Source: Pseudomonadales bacterium (lineage in GTDB: Bacteria > Pseudomonadota > Gammaproteobacteria > Pseudomonadales > Azotimanducaceae). Taken from it: a stretch of DNA of 47,507 nt. The notes beneath the pieces are model-generated. The model did no database searches, was not told the origin of the DNA, and saw nothing but the letters and a program-made list of their open reading frames with translations. Shown piece by piece: positions 33,100 to 42,902 of this stretch. The DNA lies in assembly GCA_016763855.1 (NCBI GenBank), contig JAESSY010000141.1, positions 1 through 47,507 of the forward strand, given 5' to 3'. The stretch's first letter is position 1; each line of letters opens with the position of its first letter. The translations under genes were made by a program, and so were the position numbers.

Positions 33100-36000
33100 G
33101 TGTTTCGTTGTACCCTAACACTGTTGATTTTTCTTAATTTGTTTGCCTCAGTTGCTCATGGGGCAACGGTAAAAATAGTCCAGTCTGGAACCACGCAGAG
33201 CACAGGCAATGGTACGGTTACGGTAAACGTGTCCTCGGTAGATATGAACAAATCCTTTCTGATTTTTCAAATCACCACCAATAGCAATCGCCCTCCAGGT
33301 TCAACTTTGATCGGAAAATTAGCCTCGACCACTACCCTCGAATTTATTCGGAATACCAACGAAACCTCGACCATAGATATTCAATGGTATCTAGTCGAAT
33401 TTGAAAGCGGTGTATTTGTTCAACGAGGAGAAGTGTTTCAGTCGTCCTCAACCGTGAATGTGACACTGGGGACAACTCTTGGGTCGCTCTCTCAAGCCTT
33501 TGTTTTGTACTCGAAGTACACGAGTTCAGGAGACTCTAGTTTCGATGGAGATGACCCAATCCATGGTGTTCTGACCTCATCAAGTAATCTTCGGTTTAAG
33601 GTGCATGCGGCGAATAATAATCACCAGATTCATTGGCAAGTAGTAGAGTTCACGGATGCTTCACTCCTTGTGCAAACCGGTTATTCTGGAATAAACAATA
33701 GTGGAACGCTTTTTGTAGATGAAAATTTTGGCTCATCAGTGAATCTGGCTCAGACAATGCTATTGGCTGGCTTTTATTCAAATGACAGTGGGAGCGATGT
33801 TGATGAAAGATTAGCGACGGCTCAGTTGTTAGATTCGACGACGGTAAGATTTGAGAGAGGGGATACCGGAGGAGACGATTTAAACGAAATTAGCTATCAA
33901 GTGATTGAATTCTCTGACGGGACTTCAGTTCAAACAGGCCTAGCCAGTTTTTTATCTGGAGAATCTGCCAAGACAATCACGCTAAGCTCCGTGGATATAG
34001 CGCGATCTATTGCTCTAGCGACCGTTCAAATAATGGGTGGTCAGAACATGGGCAGAACGGACTACGGCGGGGACGACATTATTGGTGAGGCCGCTTTTAC
34101 AATGAGCCTTCAATCTTCAACAAGTTTGCTTGTTCAAAGGGCTTCATCCAACGGAAACAGTGAAGTGCAATGGCAGGTCATAGAGTTTTCGGGTGAGATT
34201 ACAGCTGTGCCTGTAGTGGATTGGCACTTTGATGAACTAGTGTGGAATGGATCAGGTGGTGAGGTTGAAGATAGTCAGAATAATATTAATGGTGAAGCTG
34301 TTAATGGCGCGCTTACCCAATCAGGGGGTCAAGTATGTAACAGCGGATCTTTTGACGGTGCTAACGACTATCTTGATATGTCAGGGCTTGATACCTATCT
34401 TGCGACGACTTCCAGTCTCAGTTATTGGATAAAAACGTCGCAAACCGGATCATCTGCTAATTGGCAAGCTCCGGGAGTAACTGGTGTCGAAGAAGCTGGA
34501 GGTGCAGACGATATTCTTTGGGGTTGGATCGACAATAATGGTTTGATCGGCCTAGGCACGGGAGATATCGGCCAAATAAAATCTCCGGGAGCGATTAATG
34601 ATAACGCATGGCATCATATTGTTCACACAAGGGATGCAAGCACTGGATTTCTAAATACCTATCTTGATGGGAATCTTGTTGCGAGTGGAACGACATCAAT
34701 TACGCCCGGAGATATAGGAACTGGGTTCTCAAGTATCGGTCGGATAGAAGATACCGGGGGGACACCCGCTTATTTTGAGGGTTTTCTAGATGAGATATTA
34801 ATTTTTGACACTGTGATCAATAATGCTCAAGTCAGTTCCATTTATGCGAATCAATTGGCTGGTAATGACTGGGATGGTGCAATAAGAACCTGCCCTACTG
34901 CCTCTGATGCATGTGAGAATGTATTTTCTGGTGGGCTGCAAACAAGTTCCCTCAGTGCCGAAGTAGAATTCGAAGATAATAGTCAACTATTAAACAACCC
35001 CACTAATGCCATTCCTGCTAATGCCTTAGCCGAAAATCACGGTTCTAGCTGCGGGGGAAGTCAATGCGCGGCGAGCGGTACGGTAAACGAAACTCTCACG
35101 ATTCCCGCATTTCAATATTACAGTTCTGGTCCTGATATCGAAGTGAATGGTCCTCAAACAGTTGGTATCAGCGATAATGAATTTGAAGAGATTAAGGTTA
35201 AGGAAAATGGTGTGCTCACATTCTCAAGTAATCAATCAAGCTATACGATTGAGAAGTTATCACTTGAAGACAACACAACTATAAACTTCACTCCGGGGGA
35301 CTATTTTATAGAAGAGTTCAATGTTGATAAAGACAATATAGTGATCAATGTCATCGGATCTGGAACAGTGAGAATTTGGTCTGTCTCAGACATAAAGTTT
35401 AAGGATTCTGCCCTTGTTAATTCACCTTCCGTTGGCGTTGCAGGCACACCCTCCAAACTATTAATCCAAACAACCAAGGAACTCAAACTCGAGGATGATG
35501 CAACCCTTAGCGCTTTTGTTTCAGTTAAAGATCTTGAAATGAAAGATGATAGCTATCTATTTGGTGCGGCGACTGTAAGTAACAAAATAGAGTTAGAAGA
35601 CAATGCGATAGTGAGTTATGTCAGCAACGAGCTAAATAATACCGATTTTGGCGGCGCTTGCAGCTCTGGTGTTTCAGGTTCGAATTTGGATCACTTTTTG
35701 ATTTCTCATGATGGTTCTGGCATAAATTGTCTAGCAGAAACAATTTCAATCACGGCTAAAGATGCTTTGGATGTAACCCTCGATACCTATGCAGAAAGCA
35801 TCACATTAGATACTCAATCAAATAAAGGAACATGGAGCCTGAACAGCGGCAATGGTGGGTTCGCAGATGTAACGAGCAATGACGGGCTTGCGACCTACAG
35901 CTTTGTTGATGCTGATAACGGTGTTGCACAATTCTCTCTTTCCTATATTGAGGGCGCAGCGAGTTTGGATTTGGAGGCTTTTCAAACTTCAGATGCGACC

Positions 36001-37746
36001 TTGCGAGATGACGATACGGAATCTGCTTTGGTGTTCTCTCCTAGTGGCTTCACTTTGACGCAAAATGCGTTGAGCAATCCGCCACCGAATCCTATTAACG
36101 ATCCCATTATCACTCAAACTGCAGGAAGCAACTTCAATGTTCATCTCGCGGCCTACGGACAAACAGCGGATGATCCTGATTGCGGGATTATCGAAGCCTA
36201 TGCAGGGGATAAAAATATAGCCTTCTGGTTTGATTATGAGAACCCAAATTCGGGCGCTATTCAGACTACCATTGACGGCTCAGCTATTGCAACGAACGAG
36301 GGCGCATCCGCAACACAAATTATAAGCTTTGTTAATGGACAGGCAAGCGCTATTAGCAAATACAAAGACGTAGGACAGATTCAGCTCCACGCAAAAGACA
36401 ACGCAATAACTGGCGCAAGCAATAGCTTTATTGTTAGGCCGAGTGATCTGGTAATCGTAGACATTGAAACAATATTGGGGGTGAATAATCCTGCCGCCGC
36501 CTCAGCCACTGGGTCTGGTTTTGTTACGTCAGGCGAATCATTTACCGTGGTTGTGGAATCCCGGGATGCAGAGGGCAGCATAACGCCGAACTTTGGAAAT
36601 GAAACTTCTGCTGAAGGGATCGAAATCATTGCCTCTACTCTGGTTCTCCCTGCAGGGGGAAAAAACGGATCGGCTAATGATGGCGCAATCGCAAACAATA
36701 ATAATTTCAGCGTCACTGCGACTGCAGGCAGATATACCGGCAGTAGTTTTAGTTGGGATGAGTCGGGCATCATCAGATTGCAGGCGAGTATTGCAGATGA
36801 TAGTTACCTGGGGACTGGAGAGGTCACCGGCACAGAGTCAGGCAATGTAGGGCGCTTCTACCCTGCCAACTTTGATCTTACTTCTAGTTTTGTGGGTGCT
36901 TCGTGCAATGATTTTGTTTACATGGATCAGCCTGGGTTAACTGCGAACTATGCTATACAGGCGCGAGGGCTCGGTGGGAACGTACTATTTAATTATGATC
37001 TTGGATTATTAGGCGCGAGCGGCGTGGCTAGCCCTTTATTTTATGCAGAGAATAATAACCAAGGTGTGAACCTGATTAGTAGAGTGCCCATTGCTACATC
37101 TTTCTGGAATAACGGTGTTTATTCCTTATCCTCAAGTACATATGTGTTTGCGCGCATAGGCAGCCCTGACGGCCCTTATGAAAACTTAAGCCTCGGTGTT
37201 TCCATTATCGATAGTTTGGATGGGCAGCTTATTAGTTCTCCTGATATGAATGCCTCGACTTCTGCAGATTGCGTGGCAGTGGCTAATTGTAATGCTGCTA
37301 GTTTCTCAGGAAGCTCATCCCTTCGTTATGGACGACTTGAAGTGCCCAACGCATTTGGCCCAGAGACTGAGAATTTGGATGTCCCTTTACGTGCTACCTA
37401 TTATGATGGAAGCGGCTTTGTCGTTAATACGAGTGATAGTTGCACATCCTATATTAATACCGGTGTCAGCCTCTCCAATTATTTACTGGGATTGCCCCTT
37501 GTGACTGTGGTCAGTCCAACGGCGCTCACTCTGCTTATTGGCGGCGAAACTACCGCCACAATACCCCTGTTTTTGTCCGCGCCAGGAGCGGGAAACAGTG
37601 GCAGTGTTGATGTGACTTACGATGCCCCAGCCTGGCTCGAATACGACTGGAATGGATCAGGGGATATTGACCCGACGGGAACAGCTTCTTTTGGACATTT
37701 TAGAGGCCATGATCGCGTTATTTATTGGCGAGAGATATTTAATTAA
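33100..37746 (+). CDS. MshQ-like surface protein (repeats, LamG, DUF6701 end)
   Basis: 1548 residues with a signal peptide (1-22, ending SVAHGA). Residues 24-365 hold four diverged repeats of 83-92 residues, each ending in a WQV(I/V)EF-type strand (at about 96, 179, 266 and 358). Next is a LamG/concanavalin-like domain (about 372-585), including DGANDYLDM and NDNAWHHIVHTRD, then a Ser/Thr/Asp-rich beta domain, and from about 985 the long C-terminal module ending APAWLEYDWNGSGDIDP and RVIYWREIFN, as in MshQ of MSHA pilus clusters. It is probably secreted or at the pilus tip, involved in adhesion. No other msh gene is near. The start is GTG at 33100 with GGAT 5 bases upstream. Confidence 0.8.
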   Translation: MFRCTLTLLIFLNLFASVAHGATVKIVQSGTTQSTGNGTVTVNVSSVDMNKSFLIFQITTNSNRPPGSTLIGKLASTTTLEFIRNTNETSTIDIQWYLVEFESGVFVQRGEVFQSSSTVNVTLGTTLGSLSQAFVLYSKYTSSGDSSFDGDDPIHGVLTSSSNLRFKVHAANNNHQIHWQVVEFTDASLLVQTGYSGINNSGTLFVDENFGSSVNLAQTMLLAGFYSNDSGSDVDERLATAQLLDSTTVRFERGDTGGDDLNEISYQVIEFSDGTSVQTGLASFLSGESAKTITLSSVDIARSIALATVQIMGGQNMGRTDYGGDDIIGEAAFTMSLQSSTSLLVQRASSNGNSEVQWQVIEFSGEITAVPVVDWHFDELVWNGSGGEVEDSQNNINGEAVNGALTQSGGQVCNSGSFDGANDYLDMSGLDTYLATTSSLSYWIKTSQTGSSANWQAPGVTGVEEAGGADDILWGWIDNNGLIGLGTGDIGQIKSPGAINDNAWHHIVHTRDASTGFLNTYLDGNLVASGTTSITPGDIGTGFSSIGRIEDTGGTPAYFEGFLDEILIFDTVINNAQVSSIYANQLAGNDWDGAIRTCPTASDACENVFSGGLQTSSLSAEVEFEDNSQLLNNPTNAIPANALAENHGSSCGGSQCAASGTVNETLTIPAFQYYSSGPDIEVNGPQTVGISDNEFEEIKVKENGVLTFSSNQSSYTIEKLSLEDNTTINFTPGDYFIEEFNVDKDNIVINVIGSGTVRIWSVSDIKFKDSALVNSPSVGVAGTPSKLLIQTTKELKLEDDATLSAFVSVKDLEMKDDSYLFGAATVSNKIELEDNAIVSYVSNELNNTDFGGACSSGVSGSNLDHFLISHDGSGINCLAETISITAKDALDVTLDTYAESITLDTQSNKGTWSLNSGNGGFADVTSNDGLATYSFVDADNGVAQFSLSYIEGAASLDLEAFQTSDATLRDDDTESALVFSPSGFTLTQNALSNPPPNPINDPIITQTAGSNFNVHLAAYGQTADDPDCGIIEAYAGDKNIAFWFDYENPNSGAIQTTIDGSAIATNEGASATQIISFVNGQASAISKYKDVGQIQLHAKDNAITGASNSFIVRPSDLVIVDIETILGVNNPAAASATGSGFVTSGESFTVVVESRDAEGSITPNFGNETSAEGIEIIASTLVLPAGGKNGSANDGAIANNNNFSVTATAGRYTGSSFSWDESGIIRLQASIADDSYLGTGEVTGTESGNVGRFYPANFDLTSSFVGASCNDFVYMDQPGLTANYAIQARGLGGNVLFNYDLGLLGASGVASPLFYAENNNQGVNLISRVPIATSFWNNGVYSLSSSTYVFARIGSPDGPYENLSLGVSIIDSLDGQLISSPDMNASTSADCVAVANCNAASFSGSSSLRYGRLEVPNAFGPETENLDVPLRATYYDGSGFVVNTSDSCTSYINTGVSLSNYLLGLPLVTVVSPTALTLLIGGETTATIPLFLSAPGAGNSGSVDVTYDAPAWLEYDWNGSGDIDPTGTASFGHFRGHDRVIYWREIFN

Positions 37747-37759
37747 GCAGCATTTCCTT
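37740..37759 (+). repeat. direct repeat, copy 1 (end of the mshQ-like gene)
   Basis: Twenty bases spanning the mshQ-like stop codon (TAATTAAGCAGCATTTCCTT) recur identically at 38016-38035. Similarity extends upstream into the last dozen codons. Confidence 0.85.
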
Positions 37760-38015
37760 TCGTAATTTTGAACCAGTATCCATAATGTTAATGTATTAGT
37801 GATTGTGCCATCCGTTGGACAATGTTTGTGACGGATAGTGAGGCGATTTGGCAATGGGGTTTTATCGAGCATGTATCTTGTAGCTTGCTGGATATTCAGC
37901 TCTGCGACAAACAAGCTGTTGAAGCACACTTCGCTATCGCTACTGCTTGGCTCAAATCATGATTCGTTTTTTATCATTTTGGAGGCAATCGCGTCGTCTA
38001 TCGAAGAGGGATATA
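37747..38015. other. segment between direct repeats, possible relic of an inserted element
   Basis: About 270 bases between two copies of the mshQ-like 3' end. One frame (ATG at 37822 to TGA at 37962) encodes 46 residues starting MFVTDSEAIWQWGF; another plus-strand frame (37838-38047) encodes 69 residues ending in the second repeat. Neither has a ribosome site or recognised family. I see no transposase or integrase signature. Confidence 0.4.
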
Positions 38016-38035
38016 TAATTAAGCAGCATTTCCTT
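38016..38035 (+). repeat. direct repeat, copy 2, with a degenerate mshQ-like tail upstream
   Basis: Identical to 37740-37759. Directly upstream, 37978-38022 reads HF-GGNRVVYRRGIYN-stop, clearly a diverged copy of the gene's true end FRGHDRVIYWREIFN-stop. So about 60 bases including the stop codon are duplicated. Confidence 0.8.
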
Positions 38036-38127
38036 CCACAGTTTTAAGGCAGTTTTCGGAAAGTAGCATATTCACGAATTGCTTATCTTTTTCTGGCATC
38101 AACCATCTTCCTGAATAAACCGGCTAT

Positions 38128-38153
38128 AAAACCTGACGCAAGTGACAGGTTTT
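38128..38153. promoter_or_regulatory. inverted repeat upstream of xdhA
   Basis: AAAACCTG and CAGGTTTT form perfect 8-bp arms around a 10-base spacer, about 70 bases before the xdhA start. It could be an operator for purine-responsive control or a terminator for the segment on its left; no clear -10/-35 was fixed. Confidence 0.45.
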
Positions 38154-38223
38154 GTTAAGCTAGAGGCCTATTTGATTCGTTCAATTAACTAACATCCATG
38201 AATACTCTTTACGAATACCTTTT

Positions 38224-39708
38224 ATGAATAGCGCCTTCGATCAAATTGAATTCCTACTTAACGATGAGCTTGTCGTGCTCAAAGATGTCAATCCGAATAC
38301 CACCGTTTTGTCATATTTGAGAGATTCGGCTGGTAAAATCGGGACCAAAGAAGGCTGTGCGTCAGGTGATTGCGGGGCATGCACTGTGGTCCTGGCTGAG
38401 CCGAATGGTAATAAACTTCGATATAGCACAATTAATAGCTGTATCGCTATTATACCCGCCGTTAATGGTAAGCAAGTACTCACTATAGAGGCTTTAAAGT
38501 CCGATAATAGGCTTCACAAAGTCCAAACTGCCATGGTAGAGAATCATGGTTCTCAGTGTGGATTTTGCACTCCTGGTTTCGTGATGTCTCTCTTTGCTCT
38601 GAAGAAAAATGCGCTGGAGAAAAGTGAGAAAGGTGAAGAGAGCATCAGTGCCAATATGGAAGAAATTGAAGAAGCGCTATCGGGAAATCTTTGTCGCTGT
38701 ACTGGATATCGGTCCATAGTGGATGCGGCGAAACAATCCCTCGAATCGGATGAAAAAGATCAGTTTCAACGCATTGAGTCAGAAACAATTCAGCGATTAA
38801 GGGACATTGATGGGGATCATCAGACATTTTCGCCAAAAAAGATTGAGAAATTGGCTGATCTTCTTCTGGCCTATCCCAAGGCGACAATGCTGGCAGGGGG
38901 AACAGATCTCGGGCTGTTAATCACTCAAAATCTTGTACAGTTTGATGTGGTGATTTATCTAGGCAAAGTAAAAGGACTTCAAATTCTGGAGGTAGCGGAA
39001 GATCAGATAAATATAGGTGCCAGCGTAAGCTATACCCAGAGCCACAGTGTCATCAAAAATGAATATCCTGATTGGGGCCGAATGATGACGCGCCTCGGCT
39101 CTCTGCAAATCAGAAATCTAGGTACGATAGGAGGCAATATTGGAAATGCCTCTCCGATTGCCGATATGCCCCCTGTGCTCATTGCACTGAATGCTTCAAT
39201 CACCCTTCAATTAGGTAAGCAAGAAAGAGAGATTCCCGTCGAAGACTATTACATAGACTACAAGGTAACGTGTCAGCAGGAATCAGAATTTATACGGACG
39301 ATACATATTCCAAGATCCAATCCAGATTACGAGTTAAAGATCTACAAAATATCAAAGAGATTTGATGATGATATTTCTGCGGTACTCGGAGTTTTCAATG
39401 TGAAACTCGTTGATGGCGTAGTCAACGATGTATCCATTGCCTTTGGTGGAATGGCAGCGATCCCTAAACGGGCTGTCAATAGTGAACTTGCCTTAAAGGG
39501 GCAACCCTGGAATCAGGAAACAATCGACAAGGCCAAACTTGCCCTCGGCACAGATTACTCTCCCTTAAGTGATATGCGCGCATCCGCTGACTATCGAATG
39601 ACAGTCGCTCAGAACTTGTTGCAAAAATGTTATCTGGAGCTTAGCCAGCCCGATTTGAATGTGAACGTGCTTTCTTTTGAGGCAAAGGCTGTAGATCGCG
39701 ATGCGTAG
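38224..39708 (+). CDS. xdhA: xanthine dehydrogenase, Fe-S/FAD subunit XdhA
   Basis: 494 residues. Oxidises hypoxanthine and xanthine towards urate together with XdhB. N-terminal plant-type [2Fe-2S] domain with GTKEGCASGDCGACTV and a fourth Cys in INSCIA; second [2Fe-2S] domain with SQCGFCTPGF and LCRCTGYRS; then the FAD-binding domain with AGGTDLGLLIT and the LGTIGGNIGNASPIADMPP loop, and the CO-dehydrogenase flavoprotein C-terminal domain. Cytoplasmic. First gene of the purine operon; its stop overlaps the xdhB start by 8 bases. ATG 38224 is the family-typical start. Confidence 0.95.
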   Translation: MNSAFDQIEFLLNDELVVLKDVNPNTTVLSYLRDSAGKIGTKEGCASGDCGACTVVLAEPNGNKLRYSTINSCIAIIPAVNGKQVLTIEALKSDNRLHKVQTAMVENHGSQCGFCTPGFVMSLFALKKNALEKSEKGEESISANMEEIEEALSGNLCRCTGYRSIVDAAKQSLESDEKDQFQRIESETIQRLRDIDGDHQTFSPKKIEKLADLLLAYPKATMLAGGTDLGLLITQNLVQFDVVIYLGKVKGLQILEVAEDQINIGASVSYTQSHSVIKNEYPDWGRMMTRLGSLQIRNLGTIGGNIGNASPIADMPPVLIALNASITLQLGKQEREIPVEDYYIDYKVTCQQESEFIRTIHIPRSNPDYELKIYKISKRFDDDISAVLGVFNVKLVDGVVNDVSIAFGGMAAIPKRAVNSELALKGQPWNQETIDKAKLALGTDYSPLSDMRASADYRMTVAQNLLQKCYLELSQPDLNVNVLSFEAKAVDRDA

Positions 39709-42024
39709 TTTACCTGAGATCAATTCATTGGCCAAAAAGAACCCTTCACATGTCGGCACTGCGCTTGCCCATGAGAGTGCTGAAAAACATGTCAGCGGAG
39801 AAGCAATCTATGTCGATGATGAGCGTGATATTGCAGGACAGCTTCATGGCGCTATCGGTAGAAGTACGGTTGCTCATGGCATTATCAAAAGTCTTGATCT
39901 TGATGCGGTTCGAAAAGCAGAAGGCGTTCACTTAGTGATTACTGCGAAAGATGTGCCGGGTCATATCGATATCGGACCTGTATTCCCCGGAGACTCAGTA
40001 TTGGTCGAATCGAAGGTAGAGTTTTATGGTCAAGCCATCTTTGCTGTGGCTGCAGATAGTTTAGAGCTGGCTCAAAGAGCGGTGCAACTAGCAAAAATCG
40101 AATACGAAGTGTTAGAACCTATTCTTAATGTAAAGCAAGCATTGAAACAGAGCAGTTTTGTTAGGCCTGTCCATGAACAAGCGAGAGGTGATGCGGTAAA
40201 AGCGATTTCTGAGGCGGCGAATCAATTGCAAGGCGAGCTTGTAGTCGGGGGGCAGGAACATTTTTATCTAGAAGGTCAGGTAAGTCGCGCCATCCCCGGA
40301 GAAGATGGGGATATGAGTATCTTGACCTCCAGCCAACATCCCGCTGAAGTTCAAAAACTGGTTTCAGAAGTGCTAGGCTTGAGCATCAACCAAGTGACCG
40401 TTGAAGTCCGCCGCATGGGAGGTGGCTTTGGTGGCAAGGAAACCAATGCCGCACCTTGGGCTTGTGTAGCAGCATTGTTAGCCGCCAAACAGGGCGTGCC
40501 GTAAAAGTGCGTTTACCTCGGCGTGATGATATGACCATGACAGGTAAGCGGCATCCCTTCGATAATGCCTATACGGTGGGTTTTGATAATAGCGGGCAAA
40601 TTAAGGGCATTGACTTAAGGCTAAATGGTGATTGCGGTTTTTCTCCGGACTTAAGTGATGCCATTGTTGATAGAGCGATGTTTCATGCGGATAACGCCTA
40701 TTTTCTCGATCAAAGTCGCGTTGTTGGCACACGCTGTAAAACCAATATCGTTTCCCATACGGCATTTAGAGGTTTTGGTGGTCCTCAGGGCATCGTCACC
40801 ATTGAAGGGGTGATGGACGATATTGCGAACCACCTTGGGCTTGATCCATTGGAAGTCAGAAGGGTGAATCTTTATGGTCAGATGGATCGAAATGTAACCC
40901 ATTACGATCAGACTGTAGAGTTTAATAATCTAGAAGCCATTATTAATCAACTCGAAAAAACATCGGATTACCAAAAACGTCGACAGGAAATAATTGCTTT
41001 TAACAAAGCTAATTCCATTTTGAAAAAAGGTATTGCTTTGACGCCAGTTAAGTTTGGTATTTCATTTACTGCGACACATCTAAATCAAGCTGGGGCCTTG
41101 GTGCATGTCTACACCGATGGCAGCATACATTTGAATCATGGTGGCACAGAAATGGGGCAGGGTTTGTTCACCAAAGTTGCTCAAATTGTTGCGACAGAAT
41201 TTCAAGTGGATGTTGATCTCATTAAGGTTTCTGCAACACGGACAGATAAAGTGCCTAACACTTCTCCAACGGCAGCATCAGCGGGAACAGATCTAAACGG
41301 TAAGGCGGCTCAGCTAGCCGCAAAAGAAATCAAACAACGACTGGTTGAATTTGCAGCAAGTCATTATCAGGTTAAAGAAGTAGAGGTTGCATTTACCTCG
41401 GACGGTATTCAAGTTGGCGAAGCACTAATTGAGTTTCCGGTTCTCGTCCAGGAAGCCTATCTGAATCGAATTTCACTATCCGCCACGGGCTTCTATAAGA
41501 CACCGAAGGTCTACTATGATAGAGAAACCGCTTCGGGTCACCCTTTTTACTATTTTGCGACTGGCGCTGCGGTTTCAGAAGTTGTTATCGATATCTTAAC
41601 CGGTGAATACAAGTTATTGAGAACAGATATCCTTCATGATGCAGGGGATTCTCTTAACCCCGCAATAGACATCGGTCAGATTGAAGGTGGGTTTATCCAA
41701 GGGATGGGATGGCTGACAACGGAAGAGCTCATCTGGGCAGATGACGGCAGGTTAATCACGGATTCTCCCGCAACTTATAAGATTCCTGCCATTGCCGACA
41801 TGCCGGAGATCTTTAATGTTGCGCTGCTTCAAGATTCTCCCAATGGTGAGAATACAATCTATCGTTCAAAAGCAGTAGGTGAACCGCCTCTTATGTTAGC
41901 GGTATCTGTTTGGTCTGCATTGCGCGATGCGATTGCTAGTGTAGGTCCGATTTCTCAGTTAAATATTCCCGCCACACCTGAACGTGTTTTATGGGCCCTG
42001 ATGAAGGCGAAAGAAAAATGTTAG
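39701..42024 (+). pseudogene. xdhB: xanthine dehydrogenase molybdenum subunit XdhB, one-base frameshift
   Basis: The first frame (ATG 39701 to 40504) covers the N-terminal domain and RRMGGGFGGKETNAAPWA of the molybdopterin domain, then meets a stop after AAKQGVP. The shifted frame continues GRAVKVRLPRRDDMTMTGKRHP to 42024, with SHTAFRGFGGPQG, HGGTEMGQG and the catalytic Glu in KAVGEPPLM. Restoring one A in the AAA at 40487-40489 joins the two halves as AAKTGRAVKVRL, exactly as expected for the family, total about 774 residues. Everything else is intact and all neighbours in the operon are whole, which favours a sequencing error or fresh mutation. As written the enzyme would lack its active site. 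Confidence 0.92.
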
Positions 42025-42902
42025 AGACGAGTTGCCCCTGGTACGAAGCTGTTCAGTTTTTGTCAGATTGCGGAGAAAGCTATGTGCTGGTGACGGTATT
42101 GGGCGTCAAAGGTTCTGCACCAAGAGACAGCGGAACCAAAATGGTGGTGACTAAAGATTACATTTACGCCACTATCGGCGGTGGACATCTCGAATACAAA
42201 AGTACTCTAATAGCGCGAGATTTATTAGCTGGCGGAGAGCAGGATCAGCATATTGAACACTTTGTTCTAGGTGCCTCTTTGGGCCAGTGCTGTGGTGGTA
42301 GTGTGAGTGTTTTGTATGAAAAGTTTGCTGCAAAAAAAATAGATATTATGTTGTTTGGTGCGGGACATGTAGGGCGTTCCTTAGTCAATATTTTGGGTGA
42401 GCTACCATGTCAACTGACTTGGGTTGATTCGAGAGAAGACTATCTGCCTAAAACTACGCCAAATAATACAAAGACGATTTATAGCGAATATCCACAAGAA
42501 GAAGTCAGTACAATGCCCGCAGGAAGCTACTATGTTGTCATGACTCATAATCATCAAATCGATCTGGAAATTTGTGCAAGCATATTACAGCACCAACAAT
42601 CTGAGTATGTGGGTTTGATAGGGTCTGAATCAAAGTGGCGGCGCTTTCAAACCAAGTTAAAACAAAGGCTTGTTCACGCTAAACTACCCGAAAGTCTAAT
42701 AGAAAACATTACCTGCCCCGTCGGATTGTCTGAAGTCAAAGGGAAGCAGCCCATGGAAGTAGCGGTATCCATAGCAGGAGAAATTATCAATCACTATCAA
42801 TCGACAACGAGCAAGCAAAAGGGTGTGACTTGGGCTAAAGCCAAAGGAATTTCTGAAAAACTGCTGGTACAGGAAATTATTGGCACAGGAATAGGGCAGT
42901 GA
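42018..42902 (+). CDS. xdhC: xanthine dehydrogenase accessory protein XdhC
   Basis: 294 residues from ATG 42018, which overlaps the xdhB stop. XdhC binds the molybdenum cofactor, helps its sulfuration and inserts it into XdhB. Blocks seen: VKGSAPRDSGTKMVV, ATIGGGHLEY, GQCCGGSV, the Rossmann motif LFGAGHVGRSLV, MTHNHQIDLEI, YVGLIGSESKWRRF and CPVGLSEVKGKQPMEVAVSIAGEI, which together define the family. Its end overlaps the allantoinase start by 4 bases, so translation of the operon is coupled here. Confidence 0.95.
   Translation: MLETSCPWYEAVQFLSDCGESYVLVTVLGVKGSAPRDSGTKMVVTKDYIYATIGGGHLEYKSTLIARDLLAGGEQDQHIEHFVLGASLGQCCGGSVSVLYEKFAAKKIDIMLFGAGHVGRSLVNILGELPCQLTWVDSREDYLPKTTPNNTKTIYSEYPQEEVSTMPAGSYYVVMTHNHQIDLEICASILQHQQSEYVGLIGSESKWRRFQTKLKQRLVHAKLPESLIENITCPVGLSEVKGKQPMEVAVSIAGEIINHYQSTTSKQKGVTWAKAKGISEKLLVQEIIGTGIGQ

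Noticed and set aside
36381-36773. 130-residue minus-strand frame in the mshQ-like gene
   Set aside because: Antisense shadow of a long, well-supported coding frame.
37822-37962. A 46-residue gene starting MFVTDSEAIW
   Set aside because: No recognisable family or ribosome site; kept only as part of the segment description.
37838-38047. A 69-residue gene in the segment after the mshQ-like gene
   Set aside because: No ribosome site, no family, and its end runs through the duplicated mshQ tail out of frame, so it is probably chance.
40480-40510. Programmed ribosomal frameshift in xdhB
   Set aside because: There is no heptameric slippery site or downstream structure, and XdhB is not known to use frameshifting; loss of one A is simpler.
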